Notes: generated by a model not told the origin, from the sequence alone. A stretch of DNA of 30,557 bases from CAZALT01 sp964485515 (GCA_964485515.1 CAZALT010000021.1:1-30557); one strand, 5' to 3'. Counted from the stretch's first letter, positions 23,175 to 30,557 are shown. Numbers and translations are program-made.

Positions 23175-23201
23175 GGGGAGTTGCCGTTGTGGGCGACCCA
23201 G

Positions 23202-23301
23202 NNNNNNNNNNNNNNNNNNNNNNNNNNNNNNNNNNNNNNNNNNNNNNNNNNNNNNNNNNNNNNNNNNNNNNNNNNNNNNNNNNNNNNNNNNNNNNNNNNN
23301 N
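23202..23301. other. Scaffold gap (100 N)
   Basis: Exactly 100 N, a conventional placeholder for a gap of unknown size. The 55 bases before it (23147-23201) are identical to the 55 bases after it (23302-23356). Confidence 0.98.
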
Positions 23302-23370
23302 GCGGCCGAGAGTGGGGCCGGCCAGCGGCGGGGAGTTGCCGTTGTGGGCGACCCAGTAGGCTCGCCGCCT

Positions 23371-24609
23371 GTGAACGACCGCGGATCTGACCGGTTCTCG
23401 CTGGATGTGGTCATCGTCGGCGGCTGCGGCCACGTCGGGCTCCCTCTCGGCCTCGCCCTGGCCGAGCGCGGGCTCACCGTCACCGCGTTCGACATCGCCC
23501 AGCCCGTGGTCGACCAGGTGCTCGGCGCCACCATGCCCTTCGACGAGCCAGATGGCCCGGAGATGCTGGCCAAGGCGCTCGGCAGCGGTCGCTTCTCGGC
23601 CACCACCGATCCCGCGGTGGCGTCGCAGGCCGAGGTGATCGTCGTCGTCATCGGCACGCCGGTCGACGAGCACCAGAACCCGGATCCCGACGCCGTGCGT
23701 CGCGCCATCGCGGAGATCGCCGACCACCTGCGCGACGGGCAGCTCCTCGTGCTGCGCAGCACGGTGTACCCCGGCGTCACCCGGCTCGTCGAGCGGTACG
23801 TGGCGAGCCTCGGCCGCGATATCGACATCGCGTTCTGCCCGGAGCGCATCGCCGAAGGCAAAGCCTTCACCGAGTTGTACGAGCTGCCCCAGATCGTGTC
23901 GGGCTGCACCCCCAGCGCCGTCGATCGAGCGTCAAAGCTCTTCTCCACGCTCACGAGCGAGCTCGTCGAGGTCGACCCAGAAGAAGCTGAGCTGGCCAAG
24001 CTGTTCACCAACTCCTGGCGCTACATCAAGTTCGCGGCGGCGAACCAGTTCTACATGGTGGCCAACAACTACGGCCTCGACTACGAACGCATCCGCGATG
24101 CCATCCGCCATGACTACCCCCGGGCCGCCGATCTGCCCGGGGCGGGGTTCGCCGCCGGGCCGTGCCTCTACAAGGACACGGCCCAGCTGGCCGCGTTCAA
24201 CAGCAACAACTTCCCGCTGGGCAACGCGTCGATGTTGGTCAACGAAGGCCTGCCTCTCTACCTCGTCGCCCGGCTCCAGGAGCGATTCGACCTCGCGTCG
24301 CTCACGGTCGGGATCGTCGGCATGGCGTTCAAGGGGGACAGCGACGACATCCGATCGAGCCTGGCCTACAAGCTGCGGCGCATCCTGCGGTTCAAGGCCG
24401 CCGAGGTGCTGTGCACCGATCCCCACGTCACGGTCGACCCCCTCCTCGAACCCTTGGAGACGGTGCTCGAACGATCCGACATCGTGATCATCGGCGCGCC
24501 GCACACGGCCTACGTCTCGCTCGCCACCAACCCCGACCTCGTCGCCCTCACCGGCGACGCGCCCGTGATCGACGTGTGGAACCTGCTCGGTCGGGGCGTC
24601 CGGGTGTGA
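23371..24609 (+). CDS. Nucleotide-sugar (UDP-glucose/UDP-ManNAc-type) dehydrogenase
   Basis: This protein has 412 residues from GTG at 23371. The frame is open upstream only through repeats and Ns. It oxidises the C6 hydroxyl of a UDP- or GDP-sugar to a carboxylate in two NAD+ steps. Motifs are the N-terminal Rossmann loop GGCGHVG (17-23), VVIGTPVDE (92-100), RSTVYPG (129-135), FCPERIAEGKA (155-165), NSWRYIKFAAANQF (214-227), the catalytic Cys265 and Lys268 in GPCLYKDT, and VGMAFKGDSDDIRSS (316-330). The usual GGxCLPKD has Tyr instead of Pro here, but Cys, Lys and Asp are kept. It overlaps the next gene by four bases (GTGA). The WecC/TviB-like pattern cannot be told from UDP-glucose dehydrogenase by eye. 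It implies an acidic sugar in the glycan. Confidence 0.9.
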   Translation: MNDRGSDRFSLDVVIVGGCGHVGLPLGLALAERGLTVTAFDIAQPVVDQVLGATMPFDEPDGPEMLAKALGSGRFSATTDPAVASQAEVIVVVIGTPVDEHQNPDPDAVRRAIAEIADHLRDGQLLVLRSTVYPGVTRLVERYVASLGRDIDIAFCPERIAEGKAFTELYELPQIVSGCTPSAVDRASKLFSTLTSELVEVDPEEAELAKLFTNSWRYIKFAAANQFYMVANNYGLDYERIRDAIRHDYPRAADLPGAGFAAGPCLYKDTAQLAAFNSNNFPLGNASMLVNEGLPLYLVARLQERFDLASLTVGIVGMAFKGDSDDIRSSLAYKLRRILRFKAAEVLCTDPHVTVDPLLEPLETVLERSDIVIIGAPHTAYVSLATNPDLVALTGDAPVIDVWNLLGRGVRV

Positions 24610-25337
24610 GCCCGCGGGTCTCCATCGTCATCCCCGCCTACGACGAGGGCGCCGACATCGTCCCCGTGCTCGATCGACTGTTCGAAGCGGTCACCCTCGC
24701 GTGCGAGGTCCGGGTGGTGTACGACTCGCCCGACGACACGACCGCGCCGGTCGTCGAGGCCTACGCCGAGAAGGAGCCTCGCCTCGTGCCGACGCTCAAC
24801 ACCTACGGACGCGGCCCCGCTCAGGCGATCAGGTTCGGAATCGACGCGGCATCGGCTCCTGTCGCCGTGGTCACCATGGCCGACGGGTGCGATGACCCGA
24901 TGCAGATCGATGTCCTCACCCGGTTGGTCGAGCGCGGGGTGGTCGTCGCGGCCGCCTCTCGCTACATGCGCGGCGGTCAGCAGGTGGGTGGTCCGTGGCT
25001 CAAGAGCGCCATGTCCGGTCTCGCCGGTCGCAGCCTGTACTGGTTCGGTCGGGTCGGCACCCACGACGCCACCAACTCGTTCAAGGCGTACTCGGTCGAC
25101 TTCGTCCGCCAGGTGGGCATCGAGAGCGACAAGGGCTTCGAGATCGGCATCGAGCTGGTGGCCAAGGCCCGCCGTGCCCGGCTGCCCGTGGCGGAGATCC
25201 CGACGATCTGGCTCGACCGCACGTTTGGCGTGTCCAACTTCCAGATGCAGGCGTGGCTCACGCGCTACCTGCGCTGGTACCTCTACGCCTTCGGCCCCGA
25301 GATCCACCTCCCGTCGTCACCGGGTCCCGGTACCTGA
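24606..25337 (+). CDS. Family 2 glycosyltransferase, dolichol-phosphate-mannose-synthase-like
   Basis: This protein has 243 residues from GTG at 24606, overlapping the dehydrogenase stop (GTGA). It begins directly with the GT-A core VSIVIPAYDEGADIV, then a DSPDDTTAPV loop, YGRGPAQAIRFGID (67-80), MADGCDDP (91-98, where the acidic metal-binding motif lies) and SRYMRGGQQVGG. Late residues (THDATNSFKAYS, KGFEIGIELVAKA) match enzymes that load a sugar onto polyprenyl phosphate. There is no membrane helix, so it is peripheral. It could make the polyprenyl-P-sugar donor needed by the GT-C-like protein at 14474; this link is inferred. The sugar is not predictable. Confidence 0.88.
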   Translation: MSPRVSIVIPAYDEGADIVPVLDRLFEAVTLACEVRVVYDSPDDTTAPVVEAYAEKEPRLVPTLNTYGRGPAQAIRFGIDAASAPVAVVTMADGCDDPMQIDVLTRLVERGVVVAAASRYMRGGQQVGGPWLKSAMSGLAGRSLYWFGRVGTHDATNSFKAYSVDFVRQVGIESDKGFEIGIELVAKARRARLPVAEIPTIWLDRTFGVSNFQMQAWLTRYLRWYLYAFGPEIHLPSSPGPGT

Positions 25338-25385
25338 CCCCGCACGGGCACGGCGGTTCCAGGACCCGGAGTCCCGGGACCCGAC

Positions 25386-25410
25386 CTGACCTGACCTGAC
25401 CTGACCTGAC
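25386..25410. repeat. 5-bp tandem repeat, 5 copies
   Basis: Five copies of CTGAC fill part of the spacer 25338-25447 before the epimerase gene. That gene's ribosome-binding region (AAAGGA) follows near 25430-25436. Confidence 0.93.
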
Positions 25411-25447
25411 CACGACTTCTCACCACGACAAAGGATCATCAGCACCC

Positions 25448-26473
25448 ATGAGCAACGTCCTCATCACCGGCTCCTCGGGCTTCATCGGCGGCTATGTCGT
25501 CGAGGAGCTGCTGTCGCGGGGCCACACCGTGGTGGGCGTCGACAACTTCTCGAAGTACGGACGCGTCACCAAGAGCTACGACTCGAACCCCGGCTACACC
25601 CTCGTCGAGGGCGATGCCCGCGACGTCGACCTCATGACCGAGCTGGCCAGCGACGTCGATCACCTCATCGCCGGTGCGGCGATGATCGGCGGCATCTCGT
25701 ACTTCCACGCCTACGCCTACGACCTGCTCGCCACCAACGAGCGAATCATGGCTGCCACCTGCGACGCGGCCATCAGGGCGCATCGTCAGGGCCGCCTCCA
25801 GAAGGTCACCTACCTGTCGTCGTCGATGGTCTTCGAGTCGGCCGACAGCTGGCCGTCCTTCGAGGGCCAGGAGCGCGAGATCCCGCCGCCCCTGTCCTCT
25901 TACGGGTTCCAGAAGCTGGCCGTCGAGTACTACGCCCGCTCGGCGTGGGAGCAGTACGAGCTGCCCTACACGATCGTCCGGCCGTTCAACTGCGTCGGGG
26001 TCGGCGAGGGCCGCGCCCTCGGCGAGGTCGAGGTCCTGTCGGGCAACGTGCAGCTGGCCATGAGCCACGTCGTGCCCGACCTCGTGCAGAAGGTCCTGAA
26101 GGGCCAGGATCCGCTGCACATCCTCGGTGAGGGCAACCAGGTCCGGCACTACACCTACGGCGGCGACCTGGCCAAGGGCATCGTCGATGCCATGGAGCAC
26201 CCCGACGCCCGCAACGAGGACTTCAACATCTCCACGGCCGAATCGACCACGGTGCGCGATCTTGCCGAGGTCATCTGGCGCAAGATCAAGGGACCCGACG
26301 TCGCGCTGTCGCTCGTGAGCGACGAGGCCTACGAGTACGACGTGCAGAAGCGCGTGCCCGCCGTCGACAAGGCCAAGAAGGTCCTCGGCTACGAGGCCAC
26401 CACGTCGCTCGACGAGATGCTCGACGAGGTCATCCCGTGGATCGCCGCCGCCATCGACGAGGGCCGCATCTGA
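25448..26473 (+). CDS. NAD-dependent nucleotide-sugar epimerase/dehydratase
   Basis: This protein has 341 residues from ATG at 25448. It is an extended short-chain dehydrogenase/reductase: Rossmann loop GSSGFIGG (8-15), Asp32 for NAD+ binding in VDNFS, GDARD (55-59), TYLSSSMVFES (121-131) in place of the usual S-S-x-x-V-Y-G, and YGFQK with catalytic Tyr152 and Lys156. Later motifs RPFNCVG and HYTYGGDLAKGI are typical of UDP-sugar 4-epimerases and GDP-sugar enzymes. It would modify the hexose or uronic acid made by the upstream dehydrogenase. The separate 110-base spacer with its own ribosome-binding region could allow independent translation. The exact substrate cannot be named. Confidence 0.88.
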   Translation: MSNVLITGSSGFIGGYVVEELLSRGHTVVGVDNFSKYGRVTKSYDSNPGYTLVEGDARDVDLMTELASDVDHLIAGAAMIGGISYFHAYAYDLLATNERIMAATCDAAIRAHRQGRLQKVTYLSSSMVFESADSWPSFEGQEREIPPPLSSYGFQKLAVEYYARSAWEQYELPYTIVRPFNCVGVGEGRALGEVEVLSGNVQLAMSHVVPDLVQKVLKGQDPLHILGEGNQVRHYTYGGDLAKGIVDAMEHPDARNEDFNISTAESTTVRDLAEVIWRKIKGPDVALSLVSDEAYEYDVQKRVPAVDKAKKVLGYEATTSLDEMLDEVIPWIAAAIDEGRI

Positions 26474-26486
26474 TGGATGCCGTGTC

Positions 26487-27152
26487 GTGACGGGCTTCAT
26501 CGACTACCCGCGGCTCTACGAGTTCCGTTTCCGGGACGTCGACCAGGCCGCGAAGCAGGCGGTGTGGACCGAGATCGCTGCCCACGTCTACGCCGCGATG
26601 GGCTCGCCGGCACGGGTGCTCGACCCGGCGTCGGGCCGCGGCGAGTTCCTCAACGCCGTGTCGGCGACCGAACGGTGGGCGGTCGACGCCGTCGACCAGC
26701 GCCGGTTCCTCGATCCGGACGTGCACTCGTCGGTCTCGGACATCTTCGAGGCCGACCTCCCGCCCGGCCACTTCGACGGCGTGTTCGCGTCCAACCTGCT
26801 CGAGCACTTCTCGAGCCAGGAGGACGTCGCCCGGTTCCTCGTCCACATGCGGGAGGTCATGGCGCCCGGCGGGCGCATCGCCATCCTCGGTCCGAACTTC
26901 AAGTACTGCGCCAAGGAGTACTTCGACTGCGCCGACCACACGCTGGCGCTCACCCACGTGGCGGTCGAGGAGCACCTCTACGCGGCTGGGTTCGAGATCG
27001 ACCGGGTCGTGCCTCGCTTCCTCCCGTTCTCGTTCCGGGGGATCTTGCCCCCGTCGCCCGTGCTCACCAGGATCTACCTCCAGAACCGGTGGGCGTGGCC
27101 GATCCTCGGCAAGCAGTTCCTGGTGGTCGCCCGCAAGCCGGCCGCCGGTTAG
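26487..27152 (+). CDS. Class I SAM-dependent methyltransferase
   Basis: This protein has 221 residues from GTG at 26487, 13 bases after the epimerase stop, so the two are probably co-transcribed. Motif I is VLDPASGRGEFL (44-55). The acidic residue after strand 2 falls in AVDAVDQRRF, and motif IV is FDGVFASNLLEHF (~94-106), followed by MREVMAPGGRIAILGPN (typical of small-molecule and sugar methyltransferases). The C-terminal ~60 residues have hydrophobic patches (FLPFSFRGILPPSP) that may touch lipid or the membrane. Its setting suggests methylation of a sugar in the exported glycan, possibly the terminal cap recognised by the Wzt tail; this is inferred. Its end overlaps the convergent DUF2142-like gene by four bases. 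Confidence 0.87.
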   Translation: MTGFIDYPRLYEFRFRDVDQAAKQAVWTEIAAHVYAAMGSPARVLDPASGRGEFLNAVSATERWAVDAVDQRRFLDPDVHSSVSDIFEADLPPGHFDGVFASNLLEHFSSQEDVARFLVHMREVMAPGGRIAILGPNFKYCAKEYFDCADHTLALTHVAVEEHLYAAGFEIDRVVPRFLPFSFRGILPPSPVLTRIYLQNRWAWPILGKQFLVVARKPAAG

Positions 27153-28861
27153 CGGCCGACCGTCCGTCCGACCTGGGGGTCGTGCGTAGCCGTCTCGGCG
27201 CCGATTCGGCGGCGAGGGAGGCAGATCCCCGTCCACGCACCCCACGCCGCGGCGAGCACGATGGCCGCCACCAGCAGGATCCTGGTGCTGACGACGGGGA
27301 TCCACTGCGGCTCGGTGAGGTAGTCGAGAGCGTCGGATCGAGTGCCCGTGCCGTAGCGCCGCGCGTTCACGACGTGGGCGATCACGAGACCCACCGCGGT
27401 GAACATGGCGATGACGATGCGGCCGATGAGCGGGGCCCAGTGGTTGAGCACCGCGGACCGTCTCCGAGGGAGCTGTGTGGCGAGGATGCAGCCTGCCACC
27501 AGGAGCAGGCCGACCGCGAACGGATACTGGTACCGGCCCGACCAGATGTAGCCGTACTTGGCCGCGTTGGTGACCTGGGACATCGGGGGCAGCATCACCG
27601 CCGCGCCCGTCGTCACGACCAAGGCGACCCGCTGGCGGGCCGTGCCCAGCGCGAACGCGGCGACGACCAGCGCGATGGCGACACCGATCCAGATCTTCCA
27701 CAGCGCGCCCGGGAGGGCCGCGTCGAGCCAGCCGAAGACGCCGACCATCTGACGGGCGAGGACGGCCTGCTGTTCGAAGGTGTGCAGGACGATGTCGCCC
27801 GTCGTGAGCCCGGGCACCGGAACACCCATCAGCACCGAACCGCTCTTGGCCCAGACGATCCAGGCCCCGATCGCCACGGCGCAGGCCGTCACCACCGCGG
27901 CGCACACCCGGACTGGGCGTTGAGCGAGCAGGAACCGCAGAGCGGAGGTCGTGGCGAGCAGGGTGAGGCAGCAGACCGTGATGACGGCCATCACCACGAT
28001 CCCGGACGGTCGCACGGCGATCAGCGTGGTGGCCGCCACCGTGAACGCGATCAACGACGACCGGTGCAGCGCGGGAGCGTTCGCGTCGTCCGCTGCGCCC
28101 TCGAGCTCCAGGTCGTCGTCGCGGTCCTGGCCGTGACGCCGTGCGCCGGTCGCCTCGCGGAGCAGGGCGATGGCGGTGAGCCACGTCGCGAAGCTCGCAG
28201 CCATCTCGGTCCCGGTCGGGTTCACGATGGAAGCCATGTGGATCACCATCGGCGTGACGGCCAGCGCGGCCACCGACACGAGGATCGGCCCACCGGTTCG
28301 ACGGGCAGACACGAGCCCCAGTGCCAAGAGCGCCGAGGCCATCGCCGCGGACATGAGGCGCATGACGAAGACGCCCTGAGACGCCGGGAGCACGAGCGAC
28401 GGCAGACCGACGATCAGGTAGTACACGGGCGGGTAGCTGGCGACGTAGGTCGACGCCGAGCTCGTCGACTGGTCGTCGGAGAGCTCCTCGCGGCACGACG
28501 CCGAGATCTGCGGGTGGAAGGCGTAGCAGTCGGGCTGGGTGAGCACCTCGGCATAGGACTGCGGAACGGTGACCGGGTAGTCGATCGAGTTCGGCGCGCC
28601 CGGTCCCGGGCTCGGCGTCTCGGTCATGGCGCCCCCCAGGCTGCCGTGGACCGCTCCGGCGGCGCGGATCACATGGACCGGTTCGTCGGCACCGGACCCG
28701 ATCGGCGAACCGAAGGCGAAGACCGCGGCGAGCAGCAAGACGATGACCCCCGTGATGAGCCCGAAGCGCCGGTCGCTGAGAGAGGGGAGGCGGCGACGAG
28801 GGGAGGGTGCCGGTTGCGGGGCGTGCTGCACCTCGACGCCGCCGGGTGGTCGCGTCGTCAT
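27149..28861 (-). CDS. DUF2142-like polytopic membrane protein
   Basis: About 570 residues are encoded on the minus strand from ATG at 28861-28859. The true start may lie upstream across the gap, because the start codon sits inside a 14-bp repeat. There are about ten to twelve hydrophobic helices. The first external loop holds SGADEPVHVIRAAGAVHG (57-74), where Asp59-Glu60 and His63 match the acidic motif of DUF2142 and GT-C-like proteins. Late on, YIWSGRYQYPFAVGLLL matches the family's G-R-Y motif. Such proteins are often found in cell-wall glycan loci and are suspected glycosyltransferases. An internal hydrophilic stretch (ARRHGQDRDDDLELEGAADD) is a probable cytoplasmic loop. The frame also reads through the Ns into the next gene, but that fusion is an artefact. 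Confidence 0.8.
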   Translation of the reverse strand: MTTRPPGGVEVQHAPQPAPSPRRRLPSLSDRRFGLITGVIVLLLAAVFAFGSPIGSGADEPVHVIRAAGAVHGSLGGAMTETPSPGPGAPNSIDYPVTVPQSYAEVLTQPDCYAFHPQISASCREELSDDQSTSSASTYVASYPPVYYLIVGLPSLVLPASQGVFVMRLMSAAMASALLALGLVSARRTGGPILVSVAALAVTPMVIHMASIVNPTGTEMAASFATWLTAIALLREATGARRHGQDRDDDLELEGAADDANAPALHRSSLIAFTVAATTLIAVRPSGIVVMAVITVCCLTLLATTSALRFLLAQRPVRVCAAVVTACAVAIGAWIVWAKSGSVLMGVPVPGLTTGDIVLHTFEQQAVLARQMVGVFGWLDAALPGALWKIWIGVAIALVVAAFALGTARQRVALVVTTGAAVMLPPMSQVTNAAKYGYIWSGRYQYPFAVGLLLVAGCILATQLPRRRSAVLNHWAPLIGRIVIAMFTAVGLVIAHVVNARRYGTGTRSDALDYLTEPQWIPVVSTRILLVAAIVLAAAWGAWTGICLPRRRIGAETATHDPQVGRTVGR

Positions 28862-28887
28862 GGGGTCGTCGTCATGGGGTCGTCGTC
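28857..28887. repeat. 14-bp tandem repeat at the DUF2142-like start, reaching an assembly gap
   Basis: Two copies of GTCATGGGGTCGTC (28857-28870, 28871-28884) plus three bases run into the Ns. The gene's presumed ATG (minus strand, 28861) lies in copy one. Confidence 0.9.
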
Positions 28888-28987
28888 NNNNNNNNNNNNN
28901 NNNNNNNNNNNNNNNNNNNNNNNNNNNNNNNNNNNNNNNNNNNNNNNNNNNNNNNNNNNNNNNNNNNNNNNNNNNNNNNNNNNNNNN
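28888..28987. other. Scaffold gap (100 N)
   Basis: Exactly 100 N between the DUF2142-like gene and the MeaB gene. The flanks are two different tandem repeats, so the true length is unknown. The end of the MeaB gene is hidden here. Confidence 0.98.
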
Positions 28988-30028
28988 GTCGGCCCGGTCG
29001 GCCCGGTCGGCCCGGTCGGCCCGGTCACGGCTGAAGGCATCGAGCAGTCGACGCGTGGCGGAGCCCGGCGAGCGCAGGCCCTCGGCGACCTCGGCCTCGG
29101 CGGCGGGGAGGGCGGCCCGCACGGTGGGATCGGCCGTGAACCGGTCGACGAGCGCGTCGCGCACCTCGCTCCACATCCACGCAACCGATTGCCGGGACCG
29201 CGCCGCGGCGAGCTCGCCCGAATCGGTGACCGCGAGGCGGAACCGCAGCACGGCGTCCCACGCCTCGGCGATGCCGGTGCCGTCGAGGGAGGAGCAGAGG
29301 AGCACCTCGGTGGACCACGCCTCCCAACGGGGGCGGAGAAGGTGGACGGCGTTCTTGTAGTCGGCTGATGATCGACCGGCGGCCGGTTTGAGGTCGCCGT
29401 CGGCCTTGTTGACCACGATGAGGTCGGCGAGCTCCATGATCCCCCGCTTGATGCCCTGGAGGTCGTCGCCACCGCCCGGTGATGTGAGCAGGACGAACAG
29501 GTCGGCCATGTCGGCCACGGCGACCTCGCTCTGACCGACGCCGATCGTCTCGACGATGATCACGTCGAAGCCGGCGGCCTCGCACAGCAGCATGGCTTCG
29601 CGGCTTCGGCGGGCGACCCCGCCAAGGTGACCGCCGCCGGGGGAGGGACGGATGAACGCGTCGTCCTCCCGGGACAGCTCGACCATGCGGGTCTTGTCCC
29701 CGAGGATCGAACCGCCCGTGCGTCGGCTGGACGGGTCGACGGCGAGCACCGCGACGCGGAGCCCCTGCGCGATGAGGTGCATCCCGAACGCTTCGATGAA
29801 CGTCGACTTGCCGGCGCCGGGGGGCCCGCTGATGCCGATCCGGGTGGCCTGACCGGTGTCGGCCATGAGGGCGTCGATGACCGCTTCGGCCTGGAGACGA
29901 TGGTCGGTGCGGGTCGACTCGACGAGCGTGATCGCCTTGGCGAGCGACCGCCGTTCGCCGGCGCGCACGCCGTTGACGAGAGCAGCTACCAGCGGGTCGT
30001 CGGCGTCGTCGAGGTCGGCAGCAGTCAC
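28988..30028 (-). CDS. meaB: MeaB-type GTPase chaperone of methylmalonyl-CoA mutase (3' end lost in gap)
   Basis: 347 residues are visible on the minus strand from GTG at 30028-30026. A GGAGGA lies 12 bases upstream, a slightly long spacing. It is a SIMIBI-class G3E GTPase that loads and protects the cobalamin cofactor of methylmalonyl-CoA mutase. Motifs are the P-loop GISGPPGAGKST (65-76), VLAVDPSSRRTGGSILGDKT (94-113, the MeaB/ArgK signature), RPSPGGGHLGG (127-137), VETIGVGQSE (159-168) and the guanine-specificity motif NKAD (207-210). It lies downstream of the mutase gene, the usual arrangement. The end reads DAFSRD followed by RAD repeats encoded by a 9-bp tandem repeat, then Ns. The family's length (~330) is already reached, so little is missing, but the true C-terminus is unknown. 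Confidence 0.95.
28991..29026. repeat. 9-bp tandem repeat coding for Arg-Ala-Asp units at the MeaB C-terminus
   Basis: Four perfect copies of GGCCCGGTC, plus GTC before them, run into the gap. On the minus strand they are in frame and read as D-R-A units. The copy number in the genome is unknown. Confidence 0.95.
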
Positions 30029-30080
30029 GTCGTCAGTCTCTCCTCCGTCCCCCCGGCTGCGGGGGATCGGGCCGCGCACT

Positions 30081-30135
30081 CCCGAAATTGGCGGAGAGCC
30101 TGGCCGTGTTCACCGATCCCTCCGCCAATTTGGGG
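30081..30135. repeat. Inverted repeat between the mutase and meaB genes
   Basis: Arms 30081-30096 and 30120-30135 are complementary with one mismatch (core AAATTGGCGGA / TCCGCCAATTT) and enclose a 23-base loop. It is too loop-rich, and lacks the T-run, for a classic terminator. It could be an operator, an RNA hairpin or a mobile palindromic element. Confidence 0.7.
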
Positions 30136-30155
30136 GTCGGGGTGGGTGGGTGGGG

Positions 30156-30557
30156 TTAGTCGGAGCGGCGGGCCGACACCAGATCGAGGACCTTGCGGGC
30201 CGCGGTCGGGATGTTGGTGCCCGGACCGAAGATGGCGTCGACGCCGGCCTCCTCGAGCATGGGGTAGTCCTGGGGAGGGATGACGCCACCCGCGACCACG
30301 ACCACATCGCCCGCTCCGGCCTTGTCGAGCTCCTCGATGAGCTGGGGGATGAGCGTCTTGTGCCCTGCGGCCTGGCTCGACACGCCGATGACGTGCACGT
30401 CGTGCTCCACCGCGTCGCGCGCCGCCTCGGCCGGGGTCTGGAACAGCGGGCCGACGTCGACGTCGAAGCCGAGGTCGGCGAAAGCCGTGGCGATGACCTT
30501 GGCGCCGCGGTCGTGGCCGTCCTGGCCCATCTTCACCACGAGCATGCGGGGCCGGCG
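30156..30557 (-). CDS. Methylmalonyl-CoA mutase, cobalamin-binding C-terminal part (runs off right edge)
   Basis: The frame is open from the right edge to TGA at 30158-30156, giving 133 visible residues. It starts RRPRMLVVKMGQDGHDRG, the beginning of the B12-binding domain. Asp13-x-His15-x-x-Gly18 is the DxHxxG motif whose His ligates cobalt. GVSSQAAGHKTLIP, VVVAGGVIPPQDY and FGPGTNIP complete the flavodoxin-like fold. Residues before the ATG at 30545 still match family sequence, so the gene extends beyond the window as the large mutase subunit or a separate B12 subunit. The mutase interconverts methylmalonyl-CoA and succinyl-CoA in propionate metabolism. meaB lies ~127 bases downstream in the same direction. 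Confidence 0.93.
   Translation of the reverse strand, partial: RRPRMLVVKMGQDGHDRGAKVIATAFADLGFDVDVGPLFQTPAEAARDAVEHDVHVIGVSSQAAGHKTLIPQLIEELDKAGAGDVVVVAGGVIPPQDYPMLEEAGVDAIFGPGTNIPTAARKVLDLVSARRSD

Noticed and set aside
23046..23360. CRISPR-like array
   Set aside because: The units are head-to-tail with no unique spacers, the repeat is only 23 bp, and no cas gene is present.
27149..30079. Apparent 976-residue fusion of MeaB and the membrane protein
   Set aside because: The frame only joins through 100 N of unknown length. MeaB reaches its normal length before the gap, and the membrane protein has its own start after it.

Overview
The window is high-GC, densely coding bacterial DNA with frequent GTG starts and many 4-base stop/start overlaps. 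It most likely comes from an Actinomycetota genome. Acidimicrobiia is a plausible class, inferred from the MeaB/methylmalonyl-CoA mutase pair, the long StrD-type RmlA, and secreted proteins with SLH and 'GWxxDPDT' repeats; the class is not proven. Two runs of exactly 100 N (23202-23301, 28888-28987) are scaffold gaps, so this is a draft or metagenome assembly.

Layout. (1) 1-2875 is the end of an Rhs polymorphic-toxin locus. It holds a C-terminal Rhs tip (cut by the left edge), an overlapping small membrane protein, a displaced mini-Rhs cassette with a second tip, a second overlapping membrane protein of the same design, and a leftover beta-domain fragment. (2) 3071-4234 is a rhodanese-MoeB/ThiF fusion with the rhodanese domain first. 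(3) 4449-16231 is a cell-envelope block: lipoprotein, SLH-anchored putative wall hydrolase, RmlA, GH25 muramidase, RmlC-like, RmlB, RmlD, a GT2 with an unusual insertion and a GT-C-like membrane protein. (4) 16376-16801 is a minus-strand coiled-coil/TM protein. (5) 16926-19051 is a Wzm/Wzt-type polysaccharide ABC exporter whose Wzt has a C-terminal extension, followed by a PhyH-type dioxygenase fused to an SCP2-like domain. (6) 20523-23009 (minus) is a large two-module glycosyltransferase. (7) 23371-27152 is an operon of nucleotide-sugar dehydrogenase, DPM-like GT2, NAD-dependent epimerase and methyltransferase. (8) 27149-30557 (minus) holds a DUF2142-like membrane protein, MeaB and the B12-binding end of methylmalonyl-CoA mutase.

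How the genes fit together. RmlA-RmlB-RmlC-RmlD would supply dTDP-L-rhamnose (or a variant sugar). The glycosyltransferases would build a rhamnose- and perhaps uronate-containing glycan on a lipid carrier, and Wzm/Wzt would export it. SLH domains bind secondary wall polymers in other bacteria, so the SLH protein and the GH25 enzyme, which share an uncommon repeat, may anchor to or remodel the wall that carries this glycan. That link is inference.

Two things stand out. One is the tandem array of Rhs tip/membrane-immunity pairs. The other is that many intergenic gaps each carry a short tandem repeat with a different unit (5, 8, 13, 14, 15, 16, 21, 23 bp), and both assembly gaps fall in such repeats. 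No tRNA, rRNA, CRISPR array or insertion sequence was seen.
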